DNA of 64,000 nt. Source: Phreatobacter oligotrophus (GTDB lineage Bacteria > Pseudomonadota > Alphaproteobacteria > Rhizobiales > Phreatobacteraceae). This document shows, piece by piece, positions 37,603 through 46,308 of the stretch (positions are counted from its first letter, which is position 1; each line of letters opens with the position of its first letter). The stretch spans positions 147,340-211,339 of the forward strand of contig NZ_PZZL01000009.1 of assembly GCF_003046185.1 (NCBI RefSeq). Reading direction: 5' to 3'. The notes beneath the pieces were generated by a model. It did not search any database. It was given only the letters and a program-made list of their open reading frames with translations, and was not told where the DNA came from. The position numbers were made by a program, and so were the translations under genes.

Positions 37603-38613
37603 ATGTCTCTTTTCCCCGTGCTGAACCGAACGCCCGCATTTCTGAGCCTCGTCCTGTCCGCCGCGGCTATCGTGCCGTTCGGCGCCGCCTCGGCGCAGGA
37701 CTTCGATCCCGCGCCGATCGTCGAGATCATGCGCGCCAATGCCGGGCCTGGCACGCATCGCCCGAGCGGCGCCAAGGGCCAGTGCTACGCCGCCGAATTC
37801 GTCCCCTCGGCCGCCGCGCGCGACCTCTCCAAGGCGGTGATCTTCACGCGGAACACGCCCGCCCTCGTCCGTTTCTCGGTGGGCGGCGGCAATCCCAATG
37901 TCGCCGACGGCTCGCGCGGCGGCAATCGCGGCCTCTCCATTCGCATCGACGGTGACGGGCCCGGCCAGACCGAATTCGTCATGGTCAATGCGCCGGTCAA
38001 CTTCGCCAAGACCCCGGCGCAGATGCTGGCCTTCCTCGAGTCGCGCCGCCCCGGCGCCAATGGCCAGCCCGACCAGGACAAGATCCGCGCCTTCAACGAG
38101 GCGAATCCGGAGACGCTGGCGCAGGGGCGCTATCTCGCCAGCCAGCCGATCCCGGGCTCCTGGGTCGGCGTGAACTACTGGGCGCTGCACGCCTACACGC
38201 TGACCAATGCCACCGGCGCCCGCCAGGTCGTCCGCTTCCGCTGGGAGCCGCTCGACGGCCGCGTCGACCTCACCGATGACGAGGCCCGCGCCAAGCCGCG
38301 CGACTTCCTCGCCGCCGAGATCGCCGGCCGCCTCGCGGCGAACCGGCCCACGGGCCTGCGCATGATGGCGATCATCGGCCGTCCCGGCGATCCGACCAAT
38401 GATGTGACCCGTCGCTGGGACGACGAGGATACGCGCCGCGCCGTCGAGCTCGGCGTCCTGCATGTGCGCGCCGCCACCGACGCCGCCCGCTGCGACAGCC
38501 AGATCTTCGCGCCGACCATTCTCGCGGATGGCATCGACGGCCCGGCCGAGGACCCGATGTTCGCCGTCCGAACGCCGGCCTACGCCATCTCCATCACCAA
38601 GCGGCAGAACTGA
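37603..38613 (+). CDS. Catalase-family (SrpA-type) heme protein, secreted, atypical active site
   Basis: 336 residues with an N-terminal signal peptide ending near GAASAQ. The fold matches small catalase-related peroxidases: PALVRFSVGGGNPN, GLSIRIDGDG, PIPGSWVGVNYWALHAY and QVVRFRWEPL. The distal heme histidine normally present in the HAKG motif reads Gly in THRPSGAKG (residue 56); a His lies four residues earlier. Activity may therefore be altered or lost. It is monocistronic, converging with soxZ over a 14-bp hairpin. Confidence 0.8.
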   Translation: MSLFPVLNRTPAFLSLVLSAAAIVPFGAASAQDFDPAPIVEIMRANAGPGTHRPSGAKGQCYAAEFVPSAAARDLSKAVIFTRNTPALVRFSVGGGNPNVADGSRGGNRGLSIRIDGDGPGQTEFVMVNAPVNFAKTPAQMLAFLESRRPGANGQPDQDKIRAFNEANPETLAQGRYLASQPIPGSWVGVNYWALHAYTLTNATGARQVVRFRWEPLDGRVDLTDDEARAKPRDFLAAEIAGRLAANRPTGLRMMAIIGRPGDPTNDVTRRWDDEDTRRAVELGVLHVRAATDAARCDSQIFAPTILADGIDGPAEDPMFAVRTPAYAISITKRQN

Positions 38614-38628
38614 AGCCGGCAAACAAGG

Positions 38629-38660
38629 CGCAGCGGGTCAGCTCACGCTGATCCGCTGCG
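38629..38660. terminator. Long hairpin between the catalase-like gene and soxZ ends
   Basis: A 14-bp stem with one G-T pair (38629-38642 with 38647-38660) and a 4-nt loop spans the soxZ stop codon. Neither side has a strong T-run, so it may be a weak bidirectional terminator or an mRNA stabiliser. Confidence 0.45.
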
Positions 38661-38955
38661 TTGCGCGGTACTCGCGCCCGTCCTCCTCGCGCCAGACGAA
38701 GGTGAGCGCCGTCGCCTTCTCGAAGCGGGCGATGAAGGCGAGATAGGGATTGGCCGAAGTGCCGTTCCTCAGGTCCGCGGCGAAGAGCAGTTCGCCATCG
38801 GCCAGCGCCTCGAAGCGAACGATCATCTTGCGCGGCACGGTCTGGCCGTTCTGCTGGCGCAGGCCCGTTTCCATCGGGTGGTCGATCAGCGTGCGGATCT
38901 CGACCGGCTCGCCGGCCCTGGCGCTCGCCGGCATGCGGATGCGGGGTGTGCTCAT
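38638..38955 (-). CDS. soxZ: Sulfur oxidation carrier protein SoxZ
   Basis: 105 residues with the Ig-like SoxZ fold: RIRMPASARAGEPVEIRTLIDHPMETGLR, then FVWREEDGREY at the end. SoxZ pairs with SoxY to carry sulfane sulfur in the periplasm; it has no signal and is exported with SoxY. It is the last gene of the leftward sulfur cluster. It starts 113 bp downstream of the soxY stop. Confidence 0.93.
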   Translation of the reverse strand: MSTPRIRMPASARAGEPVEIRTLIDHPMETGLRQQNGQTVPRKMIVRFEALADGELLFAADLRNGTSANPYLAFIARFEKATALTFVWREEDGREYRATQRISVS

Positions 38956-39068
38956 CGTCCGCTCCTCCAGAGCATCATCCCATCAAGTGGACACCGGTTG
39001 ATGGACAAGATGATGCGAAAAAACAATGACCTACAGCGGGCCGATCTGATGCAGTCAGATCGGCCGCT

Positions 39069-39509
39069 CTAGGTCAGGCAGCCGCCGGTGCTCACCGCCA
39101 CGCGCGCGGCGGCGCGGCGCACCGAGCCGTCGGCCATGCGCGCATAGGCAAGCAGCACCTGGCCTTCGGCGAGGCGGATCCGAGCGCTCACCTCGGCGCG
39201 GGCGAGGCCCGCCCCGAGCTGGTAGCTCGCGACCCCCGGCGTCGGGTTGCGGGTGGCGAAGAGATGGATCGCCGTGCAGCGGTCATCCCCTCGCATGGCC
39301 GAATGGACCGTGACGGTGACCGGCACGAAGGCGCCGTTCTCCGCTGTTTCCGGGACCTTCAGCGTGATGCCGCCCTCCGAGGCCTCGGCGGCGCCGACCT
39401 TCTCGCGGATGGCCGCTGTGACCTCCGCTGGAATGGCTTCGCTCGCCGCCGCGCCCTTGAGCGCGACGAGCCCGAGGAGACCGCCGATGGCGAGCCGCCG
39501 GTCGATCAT
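39069..39509 (-). CDS. soxY: Sulfur carrier protein SoxY
   Basis: 146 residues. The N-terminus has a short Arg-containing signal (IDRRLAIGGLLGLVALKGAAA), in keeping with Tat export. The C-terminus reads STGGCLT: the substrate-carrying cysteine (Cys144) is present, but the usual GGCGG ending is GGCLT. KVPETAENGAFVPVTVTVHS is the typical core. ATG 39509 lies 8 bp after the fccB stop; a GTG 12 bp upstream overlapping that stop is also possible. Confidence 0.92.
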   Translation of the reverse strand: MIDRRLAIGGLLGLVALKGAAASEAIPAEVTAAIREKVGAAEASEGGITLKVPETAENGAFVPVTVTVHSAMRGDDRCTAIHLFATRNPTPGVASYQLGAGLARAEVSARIRLAEGQVLLAYARMADGSVRRAAARVAVSTGGCLT

Positions 39510-39517
39510 GATCCCGC

Positions 39518-40810
39518 TCACGAGAAGGCATCCTTGGTGATGCTGGCATACCAGGCGTCGGCGTAGAGCGCCTCCAGCCGGCGCTGCTCGCGCTGCTGGG
39601 CGAGCGGACCGCGCGGCGACACGCCGCCCGAATTCGGCGTCTCTGCGAAGCCGGTCTCGGTCGGGCGGAACACGCCGACGACGGAGATGCCGTACTCGTC
39701 GCCGACATGGCTGTAGCAGGTGTTGAAATAGACGGTCGGACCGGGCGCCGGGCGGCCTTCCAGGGCCGCGGCAGCCGCTGCCACCGCGACCTTCGAGGTC
39801 GAGTTGGCGATGTAGCCCGACTTCGGCATGACCTGCCCGATATTGGCGTCGCCGAAGACGTGGATGTCGCGCGCCCGCACCGACTCGAAGGTCAGCGGGT
39901 TCACCGGCACCCAGCCGGTCTCGTTGGTGAGGCCGGCATCGATGGCGATCTTCGCCGCCGACTGCGGCGGGATGACATTGCCGACATCGACCTTGTGGCG
40001 CGTGCCGAGTTCGGTCTCGAAGACCTTCTCGCGCGCGTCGACCTTGGTCACCCGGCCGTCCTTGTTCAGCGGCACCCACTCGATCATGCCCGGATAGAGC
40101 TCGTTCCAGGCATCCTGGAACAGGCCCTGCTTGGAGAACGCGTCCTTGGCGTCGAGGGCGATGATCTTCGCTCGCGGCTTGTGCTTCTTCAGATAGCTCG
40201 CGACCATGCTGATCCGCTCGTAGGGGCCGGGCGGGCAGCGGAACGGGTTCGGCGGGATGGCGAAGCCGACGACGCCGCCATCGGGCAGCGCCTCGAGCTG
40301 GCGGCGCAGCAGAGTCGTCTGCTCGCCAGCGCCGGGGACCCAGGCATGGGGCAGCGCCTCGGCGGCGGCCTCATTGTAGCCCTCGATGGCGTTCCAGCGA
40401 ATGGCGATGCCTGGCGACAGGATCAGCTTGTCGTAAGGCACGGTCTGGCCGCCGCGCAGCCGCACGGTCTTGGCGGTTGCATCGATCCCATCCGCCCAGT
40501 CCTGCACGACGCGGACGCCGCGGGCCTTCAGCCCATCATAGGAATGGGTGATCTGCGGCAGGGTGCGCTCGCCCGCCAGCAGCAGGTTGCCATAGGGGCA
40601 GGTGACGAAGGTGGCCTTCGGCTCGATCAGCGTCACGTCGAGGCGCGGGAAGGCGATGCGGGCATAGCGGGCGGCCGAGGCGCCGCCGAAGCCGCCGCCG
40701 ATCACGACAAGGCGGCCGGTGGACTGGGCGTGCAGGACGCCCGGGGCGGCAAGGCTGAGGCCGGCGGTGCCGGCGGCGAGCGCAAAGGCGCGGCGGGAGA
40801 GGCGGGTCAT
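39518..40810 (-). CDS. fccB: Flavocytochrome c sulfide dehydrogenase, flavoprotein subunit
   Basis: 430 residues. A Tat signal (LSRRAFALAAGTAGLSL) precedes an FAD motif VVIGGGFGGASAARYAR. The redox-active cysteines are seen in FVTCPYGN (Cys71), NPFRCPPGPYER and YFNTCYSHVGD. It oxidises sulfide or SoxY-bound sulfur and passes electrons to cytochrome c. The next gene upstream encodes a small c-type cytochrome, the natural partner. SoxF/FccB in this position with SoxYZ is known from other sulfur-oxidising alphaproteobacteria. Confidence 0.94.
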   Translation of the reverse strand: MTRLSRRAFALAAGTAGLSLAAPGVLHAQSTGRLVVIGGGFGGASAARYARIAFPRLDVTLIEPKATFVTCPYGNLLLAGERTLPQITHSYDGLKARGVRVVQDWADGIDATAKTVRLRGGQTVPYDKLILSPGIAIRWNAIEGYNEAAAEALPHAWVPGAGEQTTLLRRQLEALPDGGVVGFAIPPNPFRCPPGPYERISMVASYLKKHKPRAKIIALDAKDAFSKQGLFQDAWNELYPGMIEWVPLNKDGRVTKVDAREKVFETELGTRHKVDVGNVIPPQSAAKIAIDAGLTNETGWVPVNPLTFESVRARDIHVFGDANIGQVMPKSGYIANSTSKVAVAAAAAALEGRPAPGPTVYFNTCYSHVGDEYGISVVGVFRPTETGFAETPNSGGVSPRGPLAQQREQRRLEALYADAWYASITKDAFS

Positions 40811-40822
40811 GGGCTTATCTCC

Positions 40823-41122
40823 TCAACGCAGGGCGGCGAAATAGGCGGCGAGTTCGGCAACTTCCGCGTCGGTAAAGCCGCGGGCGATGCGGTTCATGAT
40901 CGAGGCCGGCCGCTCATTGGCGCGAAAGGCGGCCCAGCTCTGCACGAAGGCCTCGCGATCATAGCCAGCAATGCGCGGCACGGAGCCTTCGCCGGCACCG
41001 GCCGGGCCGTGGCAGCCGGCGCAGGACAGGGCGATCAGCGGCGCGGGCGCCGATTGCGCGAGGGCGGCGGCAGGCGCCAGCGCCAGGGCGAGGCCCAGAA
41101 GGGCGGGACGAAGTCGGGTCAT
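40823..41122 (-). CDS. Monoheme cytochrome c (FccA-like)
   Basis: 99 residues. A cleavable signal ends near ALAQ, the heme motif CAGCH spans 34-38, and Met76 in ASIMNRIARGF is the likely axial ligand. It lies 12 bp upstream of fccB and its start overlaps the transporter stop by 4 bp. It probably accepts electrons from FccB and hands them to the respiratory chain. Confidence 0.93.
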   Translation of the reverse strand: MTRLRPALLGLALALAPAAALAQSAPAPLIALSCAGCHGPAGAGEGSVPRIAGYDREAFVQSWAAFRANERPASIMNRIARGFTDAEVAELAAYFAALR

Positions 41123-42330
41123 CGGGACGGGGCTCCATCAAGTCCGAAGAGCGGCCTAAGTTTCAGGCCGAGCCAGTTGCCGGGAAGGGCGGCGGCGACC
41201 CAGAGCCAGCCATGCAGGCTGCCCGAGGCGACGCCGGAGAAAAAGGCGGAGATGTTGCAGCCCGTCGCGACGATGGCGCCTCCGCCGATCATCAGCCCGC
41301 CGATGAGGCTGCCGAGCGCTGCTCCAACCGGGATACGCAGCGAGGGCGCGAAGCGGCCGGCGGCGAGCGCCGCGACGAGGGCGCCCGCCATGACCGCGAC
41401 ATTCATGATGCTGGTGGCATCCGCCAGCAGCGGGCGCATCAGCGCCTCGACGCGCGTCGGCTCCTCCCAGAAGGGCCAGAAGACGGGATCGGCGAGACCG
41501 GTCGCTTCCACCGCCTTCGAGCCCCAGAGGGCGAAGGCCTGCGTCACACCCCAGGGGCGGCCGGCGACGAGCAGCGTCGCGGCGTTGAGCACCGCCAGCG
41601 CCAGGGCGCCCCAGGCATAGGGCCAGGGCCCGGTGAGAAGGTTGCCGCCGCCGCTGATGGGCGCGAGGCCGCCGGTGCGGCGGCGCTCCCACGCGACGAG
41701 GCCGGCATAGGCGGCGGCGAAGACGAGGGCGTGGAGGGCGAGCGCCGGCCACAACCCGAGGATGGCCGGCAGCGACACGGCGGGGACGGCCGGCAGGCCC
41801 TCCCAGAGCGGATAGGCGAGCGCGGCCAGCGTCGCGCCAGTGATGGCGGCAAGCAGCGTGATCACCATGCGCACCGAGCCGCCGCCGACCGTGTAGAGGG
41901 TCCCTGAAACGCAGCCGCCGGCGATCTGCATGCCGACGCCGAAGACGAAGGCGCCGAGGGCGACGCCGAGCCCGAGCGGGAAGGTGAAGCCGCGCACCGG
42001 CTGGTCGAAGACCTCGCCCTGCGCGATCAGTGGCAGGAACAGCGCCACGGCGACGGCGAGCATGAGCACCTGCGCTCGCACATGGGCGGTGCGCCCCTCC
42101 GCCATCAGCACGCGCCAGCCATGGCTGAAGCCGAAGGCGGAATGATAGAGCGCGAGGCCGAGAAGCAGGCCGATGACGCCGAGCGCGAGGAGACGGCCCG
42201 AACCGAGCGCCGTGAGGATGGCGACGGCAAGGCCTGCCACCGCGCCTGCCACGACGAGGCGCCTCACCGACGCGCGATCGGCGCGCGCGGTCAAGGCGGC
42301 GATGGTGGGGCTGGCGTGGTCCGTCGTCAT
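41119..42330 (-). CDS. YeeE/YedE-family (TsuA-like) sulfur compound transporter
   Basis: 403 residues with about nine hydrophobic helices arranged as an inverted repeat. Cysteine motifs GGCVSGTLYTVGGGS in the first half and GCNISAFFSGVASGSLHGWL in the second match the thiosulfate channel TsuA. It is expected to import thiosulfate or a related sulfur species. It is the first gene of the five-gene leftward sulfur operon and overlaps the cytochrome start by 4 bp. A nested dyad lies about 50 bp upstream. Confidence 0.9.
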   Translation of the reverse strand: MTTDHASPTIAALTARADRASVRRLVVAGAVAGLAVAILTALGSGRLLALGVIGLLLGLALYHSAFGFSHGWRVLMAEGRTAHVRAQVLMLAVAVALFLPLIAQGEVFDQPVRGFTFPLGLGVALGAFVFGVGMQIAGGCVSGTLYTVGGGSVRMVITLLAAITGATLAALAYPLWEGLPAVPAVSLPAILGLWPALALHALVFAAAYAGLVAWERRRTGGLAPISGGGNLLTGPWPYAWGALALAVLNAATLLVAGRPWGVTQAFALWGSKAVEATGLADPVFWPFWEEPTRVEALMRPLLADATSIMNVAVMAGALVAALAAGRFAPSLRIPVGAALGSLIGGLMIGGGAIVATGCNISAFFSGVASGSLHGWLWVAAALPGNWLGLKLRPLFGLDGAPSR

Positions 42331-42649
42331 GGCAAGCGGCGGGCGTGGCTCGGTGTCGGGCCCGCAAATGCCGGGCCGGTTAGAATAATTTTATTATCAC
42401 ATCCTCAGTTATACGGATGCAAACGGAAAATTATTCTCGATCGAGCTCCGGGCGCTACAGTTTGCTTCCCGAATGTGTGGATTCGCGAAATGCTTCGCCG
42501 CTCCAAGGGGGGAGGGCTGTCTGGATCGGCAGGATACCGGCCTCCATATGCTGCATCGATGGTGGCGCCGAGCCGGGGGCACGCTGGTCCTCGCCTCATC
42601 GTCAGCCGTCGCGGCGTGCGGGCGCGACCAAGGCCGGGGAGAGAACGAG
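42331..42649. other. 319-bp intergenic region between sulfur operon and DCC gene
   Basis: It contains the nested dyad at 42382-42437 and otherwise no convincing gene. A rightward frame is open from 42473 and continues into the DCC gene, but it lacks a ribosome binding site and reads unlike a protein before 42650. Confidence 0.6.
42382..42437. promoter_or_regulatory. Nested 56-bp dyad upstream of sulfur operon, candidate operator
   Basis: AGAATAATTTT (42382-42392) is perfectly complementary to AAAATTATTCT (42427-42437). Inside, CATCC (42400-42404) pairs with GGATG (42415-42419), and both pairs share the same centre (42409.5). The segment is strikingly AT-rich for this genome. It lies 52 bp upstream of the transporter start, and 213 bp before the rightward DCC-family gene. 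It may bind a sulfur-responsive repressor or be a cruciform. Confidence 0.6.
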
Positions 42650-43060
42650 ATGCTGACCGGCCAGGAGACCGGCGAGATCTGGTTCGTCTATGACGGCGAC
42701 TGCCCCGTCTGTACCTATGCGGCCCGGGCGCTGCGAATCCGCGAGAGCGTCGGGGCGCTGCATCTCCTCGACGCCCGGGCCGATCGGGACCATCCCCTCA
42801 TCCAGCGCATCACCGCCGCCGGGCTCGATCTCGACGAGGGCATGGTCATCGCCTTCGGCGACCGTCTCTACCACGGTGCGGATGCGCTCCAGGTCATGGC
42901 CCTGCTTGGTTCGAGCCACGGCTGGTTCAATCGCCTCAACGCGGCGCTCTTCCGCTCGCCCGCCATCGCCCGGATCGCCTATCCGCTGATGCGGGCCGGC
43001 CGCAACCTGTTGATCCGTCTGCGTGGCGCCGCCCCTATCGGCAACCTGACGGCCCGATGA
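42650..43060 (+). CDS. DCC-family thiol-disulfide oxidoreductase-like protein (DUF393)
   Basis: 136 residues. The defining motif YDGDCPVCTYAARAL lies near residue 14, with a CxxC pair in a thioredoxin-like fold. ALQVMALLGSSHGWFNRL and IAYPLMRAGRNLLIRLRG follow as in YuxK-like proteins. ATG 42650 has GGGGAGAG upstream, which decides it over an open upstream frame. The substrate is unknown. Confidence 0.85.
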   Translation: MLTGQETGEIWFVYDGDCPVCTYAARALRIRESVGALHLLDARADRDHPLIQRITAAGLDLDEGMVIAFGDRLYHGADALQVMALLGSSHGWFNRLNAALFRSPAIARIAYPLMRAGRNLLIRLRGAAPIGNLTAR

Positions 43061-43278
43061 GCGCCGGGATCGTCCTGCGCCACGGCCGTTCCGCCGGGCT
43101 CTGACGGCCGAGAATTCCGGTTTCTCCAAGCCGTCGGAGCACCCGGCCGAGGCGCTTCCGATCAATACAATCATTGAATTGATGTTCGCCCCATTCTGGA
43201 TCAGGCTGGATGAAAGGCCCCACACGTCAACGCGACGACCAAGACATCAAAGCGGGGCCGGCCATGGGAGAACGTGCC

Positions 43279-44256
43279 ATGCTCACACGACGGTCCGTCG
43301 TCACCAGCCTGTCTTTCGCCGGTCTTGCCCCCTTCGCACCTTCGCTGCGGGCGCAGACCTTCTCGCGCCAGATCAGTCTCATCGTGCCCTTTGCACCTGG
43401 CGGCACGTCGGACATTCTGGCGCGCCTGATCGGCCCGAAGCTGTCCGAGGCCGTTGGCCAGCCGGTGGTCGTGGACAATCGTCCAAGCGCCTCCGGCAAT
43501 GTCGGCGCGGACTTCGTGGCGCGGCAGGCGGGTGACGGGCACACGCTGCTGATCGCCGATGCCGGCACGCTGGCGAGCGTCCCGGCGCTGTTCAAGCGGC
43601 TGACCTTCAACGTCAAGACCGACCTGGTGCCGGTCGGCATGGTGTCCTTCTCGCCCTACCTCGTGGCCCTCAACCCGCAGGTGCCGGCGAGCTCGTTCGC
43701 TGAACTCGCCGCTTACGACAAGGCCAATCCCGGCAAGCTCAACGTCGCCACAAGTGGCGTCGGCGCGGTCAATCACCTCACGGCGATGGTGGTGGGCAAG
43801 CATTTCGGCCTCAAGTGGAGTGCCGTGCCCTATCGCGGTGGCGCCGCCGCCGTGCGTGGCGTGGTGTCGGGCGAAAGCAACGTCATCTTCAACGGCGCCA
43901 TCGCCACGCTGCCCTTCGTGACGCAGGGCCAGCTCAAGGGCATCGCCGTCTCCGGCGACAAGCGGCTCGAGGCGCTGCCCAACCTGCCGACCTTCAAGGA
44001 ACTGGGCACGCCGGTTCAGGATGCGGGCTCGTGGCAGGGGATCTATGCGAGCAAGGGCACACCGGCGCCCGTCGTCGCGCGCCTCAACGAGGAACTGAAC
44101 AAGGTGCTCGCCCAGCCCGACGTCTCCGCCAAGATCAGGGAACTCGGGAGCGAGGTGAGGGCCAGCAGCCCGGCCGCTTTCGCCACCTGGATGGACAAGG
44201 CGATGGTCGAGTGGGGCGAGGTGGTGAAGGCCGAGAACATTTCGCTCGACGGCTGA
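43279..44256 (+). CDS. tctC: TctC/Bug-family periplasmic receptor (of TctCBA operon)
   Basis: 325 residues. A signal with TRRSVVTSLSFAGLAPF ends near LRAQ, then comes the hallmark ISLIVPFAPGGTSDILARLIGPK, with KWSAVPYRGGAAAVRG later. It should capture a carboxylate for the TctBA permease encoded downstream. ATG 43279 has GGGAGA about 9 nt upstream; an earlier ATG at 43264 is possible. Confidence 0.93.
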   Translation: MLTRRSVVTSLSFAGLAPFAPSLRAQTFSRQISLIVPFAPGGTSDILARLIGPKLSEAVGQPVVVDNRPSASGNVGADFVARQAGDGHTLLIADAGTLASVPALFKRLTFNVKTDLVPVGMVSFSPYLVALNPQVPASSFAELAAYDKANPGKLNVATSGVGAVNHLTAMVVGKHFGLKWSAVPYRGGAAAVRGVVSGESNVIFNGAIATLPFVTQGQLKGIAVSGDKRLEALPNLPTFKELGTPVQDAGSWQGIYASKGTPAPVVARLNEELNKVLAQPDVSAKIRELGSEVRASSPAAFATWMDKAMVEWGEVVKAENISLDG

Positions 44257-44317
44257 CCGCGCACCGGGCGCCGGTCGCTCCGGCGTGCCTCTCCTTCATC
44301 GATACGGGATGGCGTGC

Positions 44318-44764
44318 ATGGGCCGCGTGAGTACCGCCGACCTCGCCTTCGGGCTGTTCCTCGTGGCCGTGGCGGCGGTCGCTCTGTACCTCATTGCCGA
44401 TCTGCCCATGGGCACGGCCGCGCGGATGGGGCCCGGCTACGTGCCCCGCGCGTTGGCCGTGCTCATCGCGCTCATCGGTGCCTTCATCGCGGCGCGGGCC
44501 TTCGTCACGGCGGGCGATGCTTTTCCCGCGATCGCGTGGCGGCCGATCCTGCTGGTCGGGGCGGCCGTGGGCCTGTTCGGCCTGCTGCTGCCGAGGCTCG
44601 GTCTCGCCGCCACCGCCTTCATCGTCGTCCTCGTCGCGGGTCTGGCGGCGACCGACATGCGCTGGAAGGAACTGATCCTCATCGCCGTCGGGCTCTCGGT
44701 CTTTGCCGTTCTCCTGTTCGTCAAGGCCCTCGGTCTTCCCATGCCCATCTGGCCGGTGCCCTGA
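44318..44764 (+). CDS. tctB: Tripartite tricarboxylate transporter small subunit TctB
   Basis: 148 residues with four TM helices: LAFGLFLVAVAAVALYLIADL, ALAVLIALIGAFIAARAF, ILLVGAAVGLFGLLL and ELILIAVGLSVFAVLLFVKALG. The loop LPMGTAARMGPGYVPR is the TctB signature. It forms the small membrane subunit between the TctC receptor and the TctA permease. It is 3 bp upstream of tctA. Confidence 0.92.
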   Translation: MGRVSTADLAFGLFLVAVAAVALYLIADLPMGTAARMGPGYVPRALAVLIALIGAFIAARAFVTAGDAFPAIAWRPILLVGAAVGLFGLLLPRLGLAATAFIVVLVAGLAATDMRWKELILIAVGLSVFAVLLFVKALGLPMPIWPVP

Positions 44765-44767
44765 TCC

Positions 44768-46267
44768 ATGGACCTCATCGCCAATCTCGCGACCGGCTTT
44801 GCCGTCGCCCTGACCCCCGCCAACCTCGCCTTCTGCTTCCTCGGGGTCCTCATCGGAACGCTGGTCGGCGTGCTGCCCGGCATCGCGCCGATCACCACCA
44901 TCGCCATCCTGCTGCCCTTCACCTTCACCCTGCCGCCGGCCTCGGCGATGATCATGCTCTCCGGCATCTTCTACGGCGCGCAGTATGGCGGCTCGACCAC
45001 GGCCATTCTCGTCAACCTGCCCGGAGAATCCTCCTCCATCGTCACCTGCCTCGACGGTCACCAGATGGCGAAGCAGGGCCGGGCTGGCCCGGCCCTGGCC
45101 ATCGCCGCCATCGCCTCGTTCTTCGCCGGCACCATCGCCACCATCATCATCGCCGTGGCGAGCGTGCCCCTTTCCGCCCTCGCGCTGAAGTTCACGGCCG
45201 CCGAGTATTTCAGCCTCATGGTGCTGGGCCTCACGGGCTCCATCGCCCTCGCCCACGGCTCGGCCATCAAGGCCGTTGCCATGGTGCTGCTGGGCCTGCT
45301 CCTCGGCCTTGTCGGCATCGACGTGAACACCGGCCTGCCGCGGATGACGCTGGGAATCGGCGAACTTGGCGACGGCATCGGCTTCGTCGCCATCGCCATC
45401 GGTCTCTTCGGCATCTCCGAACTGATGGTGGCGCTGTCGCGGCCGCAGGACCGCACCCTGCTCTCCGTGGCGCTGAGCCAGCTATGGCCGAGCCGCAAGG
45501 AGCTCAGGGATTGCGTTCCCCCGATGCTGCGCGGCACGGCCATCGGTTCGATCCTCGGCGTCCTGCCGGGCGGCGGGGCGGCCCTGTCGTCCTTCGCGTC
45601 CTATGCGGTGGAGAAGAAGACGTCCCGGACCCCCGAGAGATTTGGCCGCGGCGCCATCGAAGGGGTGGCGGGTCCGGAGGCCGCGAACAATGCCGGCGCG
45701 CAGACCTCGTTCATTCCGCTGCTGACGCTCGGCATTCCCGGCAACGCCATCATGGCGCTGATGGTCGGCGCCCTGATGATCCAGGGCATCCAGCCCGGCC
45801 CGCAGGTGATGACGGCGCAGCCGCAGCTGTTCTGGGGCGTCATCGCCTCGATGTGGCTCGGCAACCTGATGCTGGTGATCCTCAACCTGCCGCTGGTGGG
45901 CCTGTGGGTATCCCTGCTGCGCGTCCCCTACCGCATCCTCTTCCCGGCCATCGCGCTGTTCTGCTGCATCGGCACCTATTCGATCAGCAACAGCCAGCTG
46001 GACATCGGCCTGATGCTGATCTTCGCCCTGGTCGGGGTGTTCTTCGTCAAGGTGGGCGCCGAGCCGGCCCCCTTCATTCTCGGCTTCATCCTCGGGCCGC
46101 TGATGGAGGAGAATTTCCGCCGGGCGATGAACCTGTCGCGCGGCGACCCCGTGGTCTTCGTCGAACGTCCGATCAGTGCTGCGCTGCTCTTTCTCACCGT
46201 GCTGCTTCTTGCCGTTCTCGTTCTTCCAGCGGTCAGGGCCAAGCGCGAGGAGGTCTTCCAAGAGTAG
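44768..46267 (+). CDS. tctA: Tripartite tricarboxylate transporter large permease TctA
   Basis: 499 residues with about twelve TM helices. Family motifs are GVLPGIAPITTIAILLPFTF, YGAQYGGSTTAILVNLPGE and VAGPEAANNAGAQTSFIPLLTLGIPGN. It is the ion-coupled permease of the TctCBA system. With kdgD and a lactonase downstream, a hexarate or other sugar acid is a plausible substrate, but this is inference. Confidence 0.95.
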   Translation: MDLIANLATGFAVALTPANLAFCFLGVLIGTLVGVLPGIAPITTIAILLPFTFTLPPASAMIMLSGIFYGAQYGGSTTAILVNLPGESSSIVTCLDGHQMAKQGRAGPALAIAAIASFFAGTIATIIIAVASVPLSALALKFTAAEYFSLMVLGLTGSIALAHGSAIKAVAMVLLGLLLGLVGIDVNTGLPRMTLGIGELGDGIGFVAIAIGLFGISELMVALSRPQDRTLLSVALSQLWPSRKELRDCVPPMLRGTAIGSILGVLPGGGAALSSFASYAVEKKTSRTPERFGRGAIEGVAGPEAANNAGAQTSFIPLLTLGIPGNAIMALMVGALMIQGIQPGPQVMTAQPQLFWGVIASMWLGNLMLVILNLPLVGLWVSLLRVPYRILFPAIALFCCIGTYSISNSQLDIGLMLIFALVGVFFVKVGAEPAPFILGFILGPLMEENFRRAMNLSRGDPVVFVERPISAALLFLTVLLLAVLVLPAVRAKREEVFQE

Positions 46268-46308
46268 CATGCCCGCCGGATCAGAATGCCGCCCACGAGG
46301 ATCGGTCG

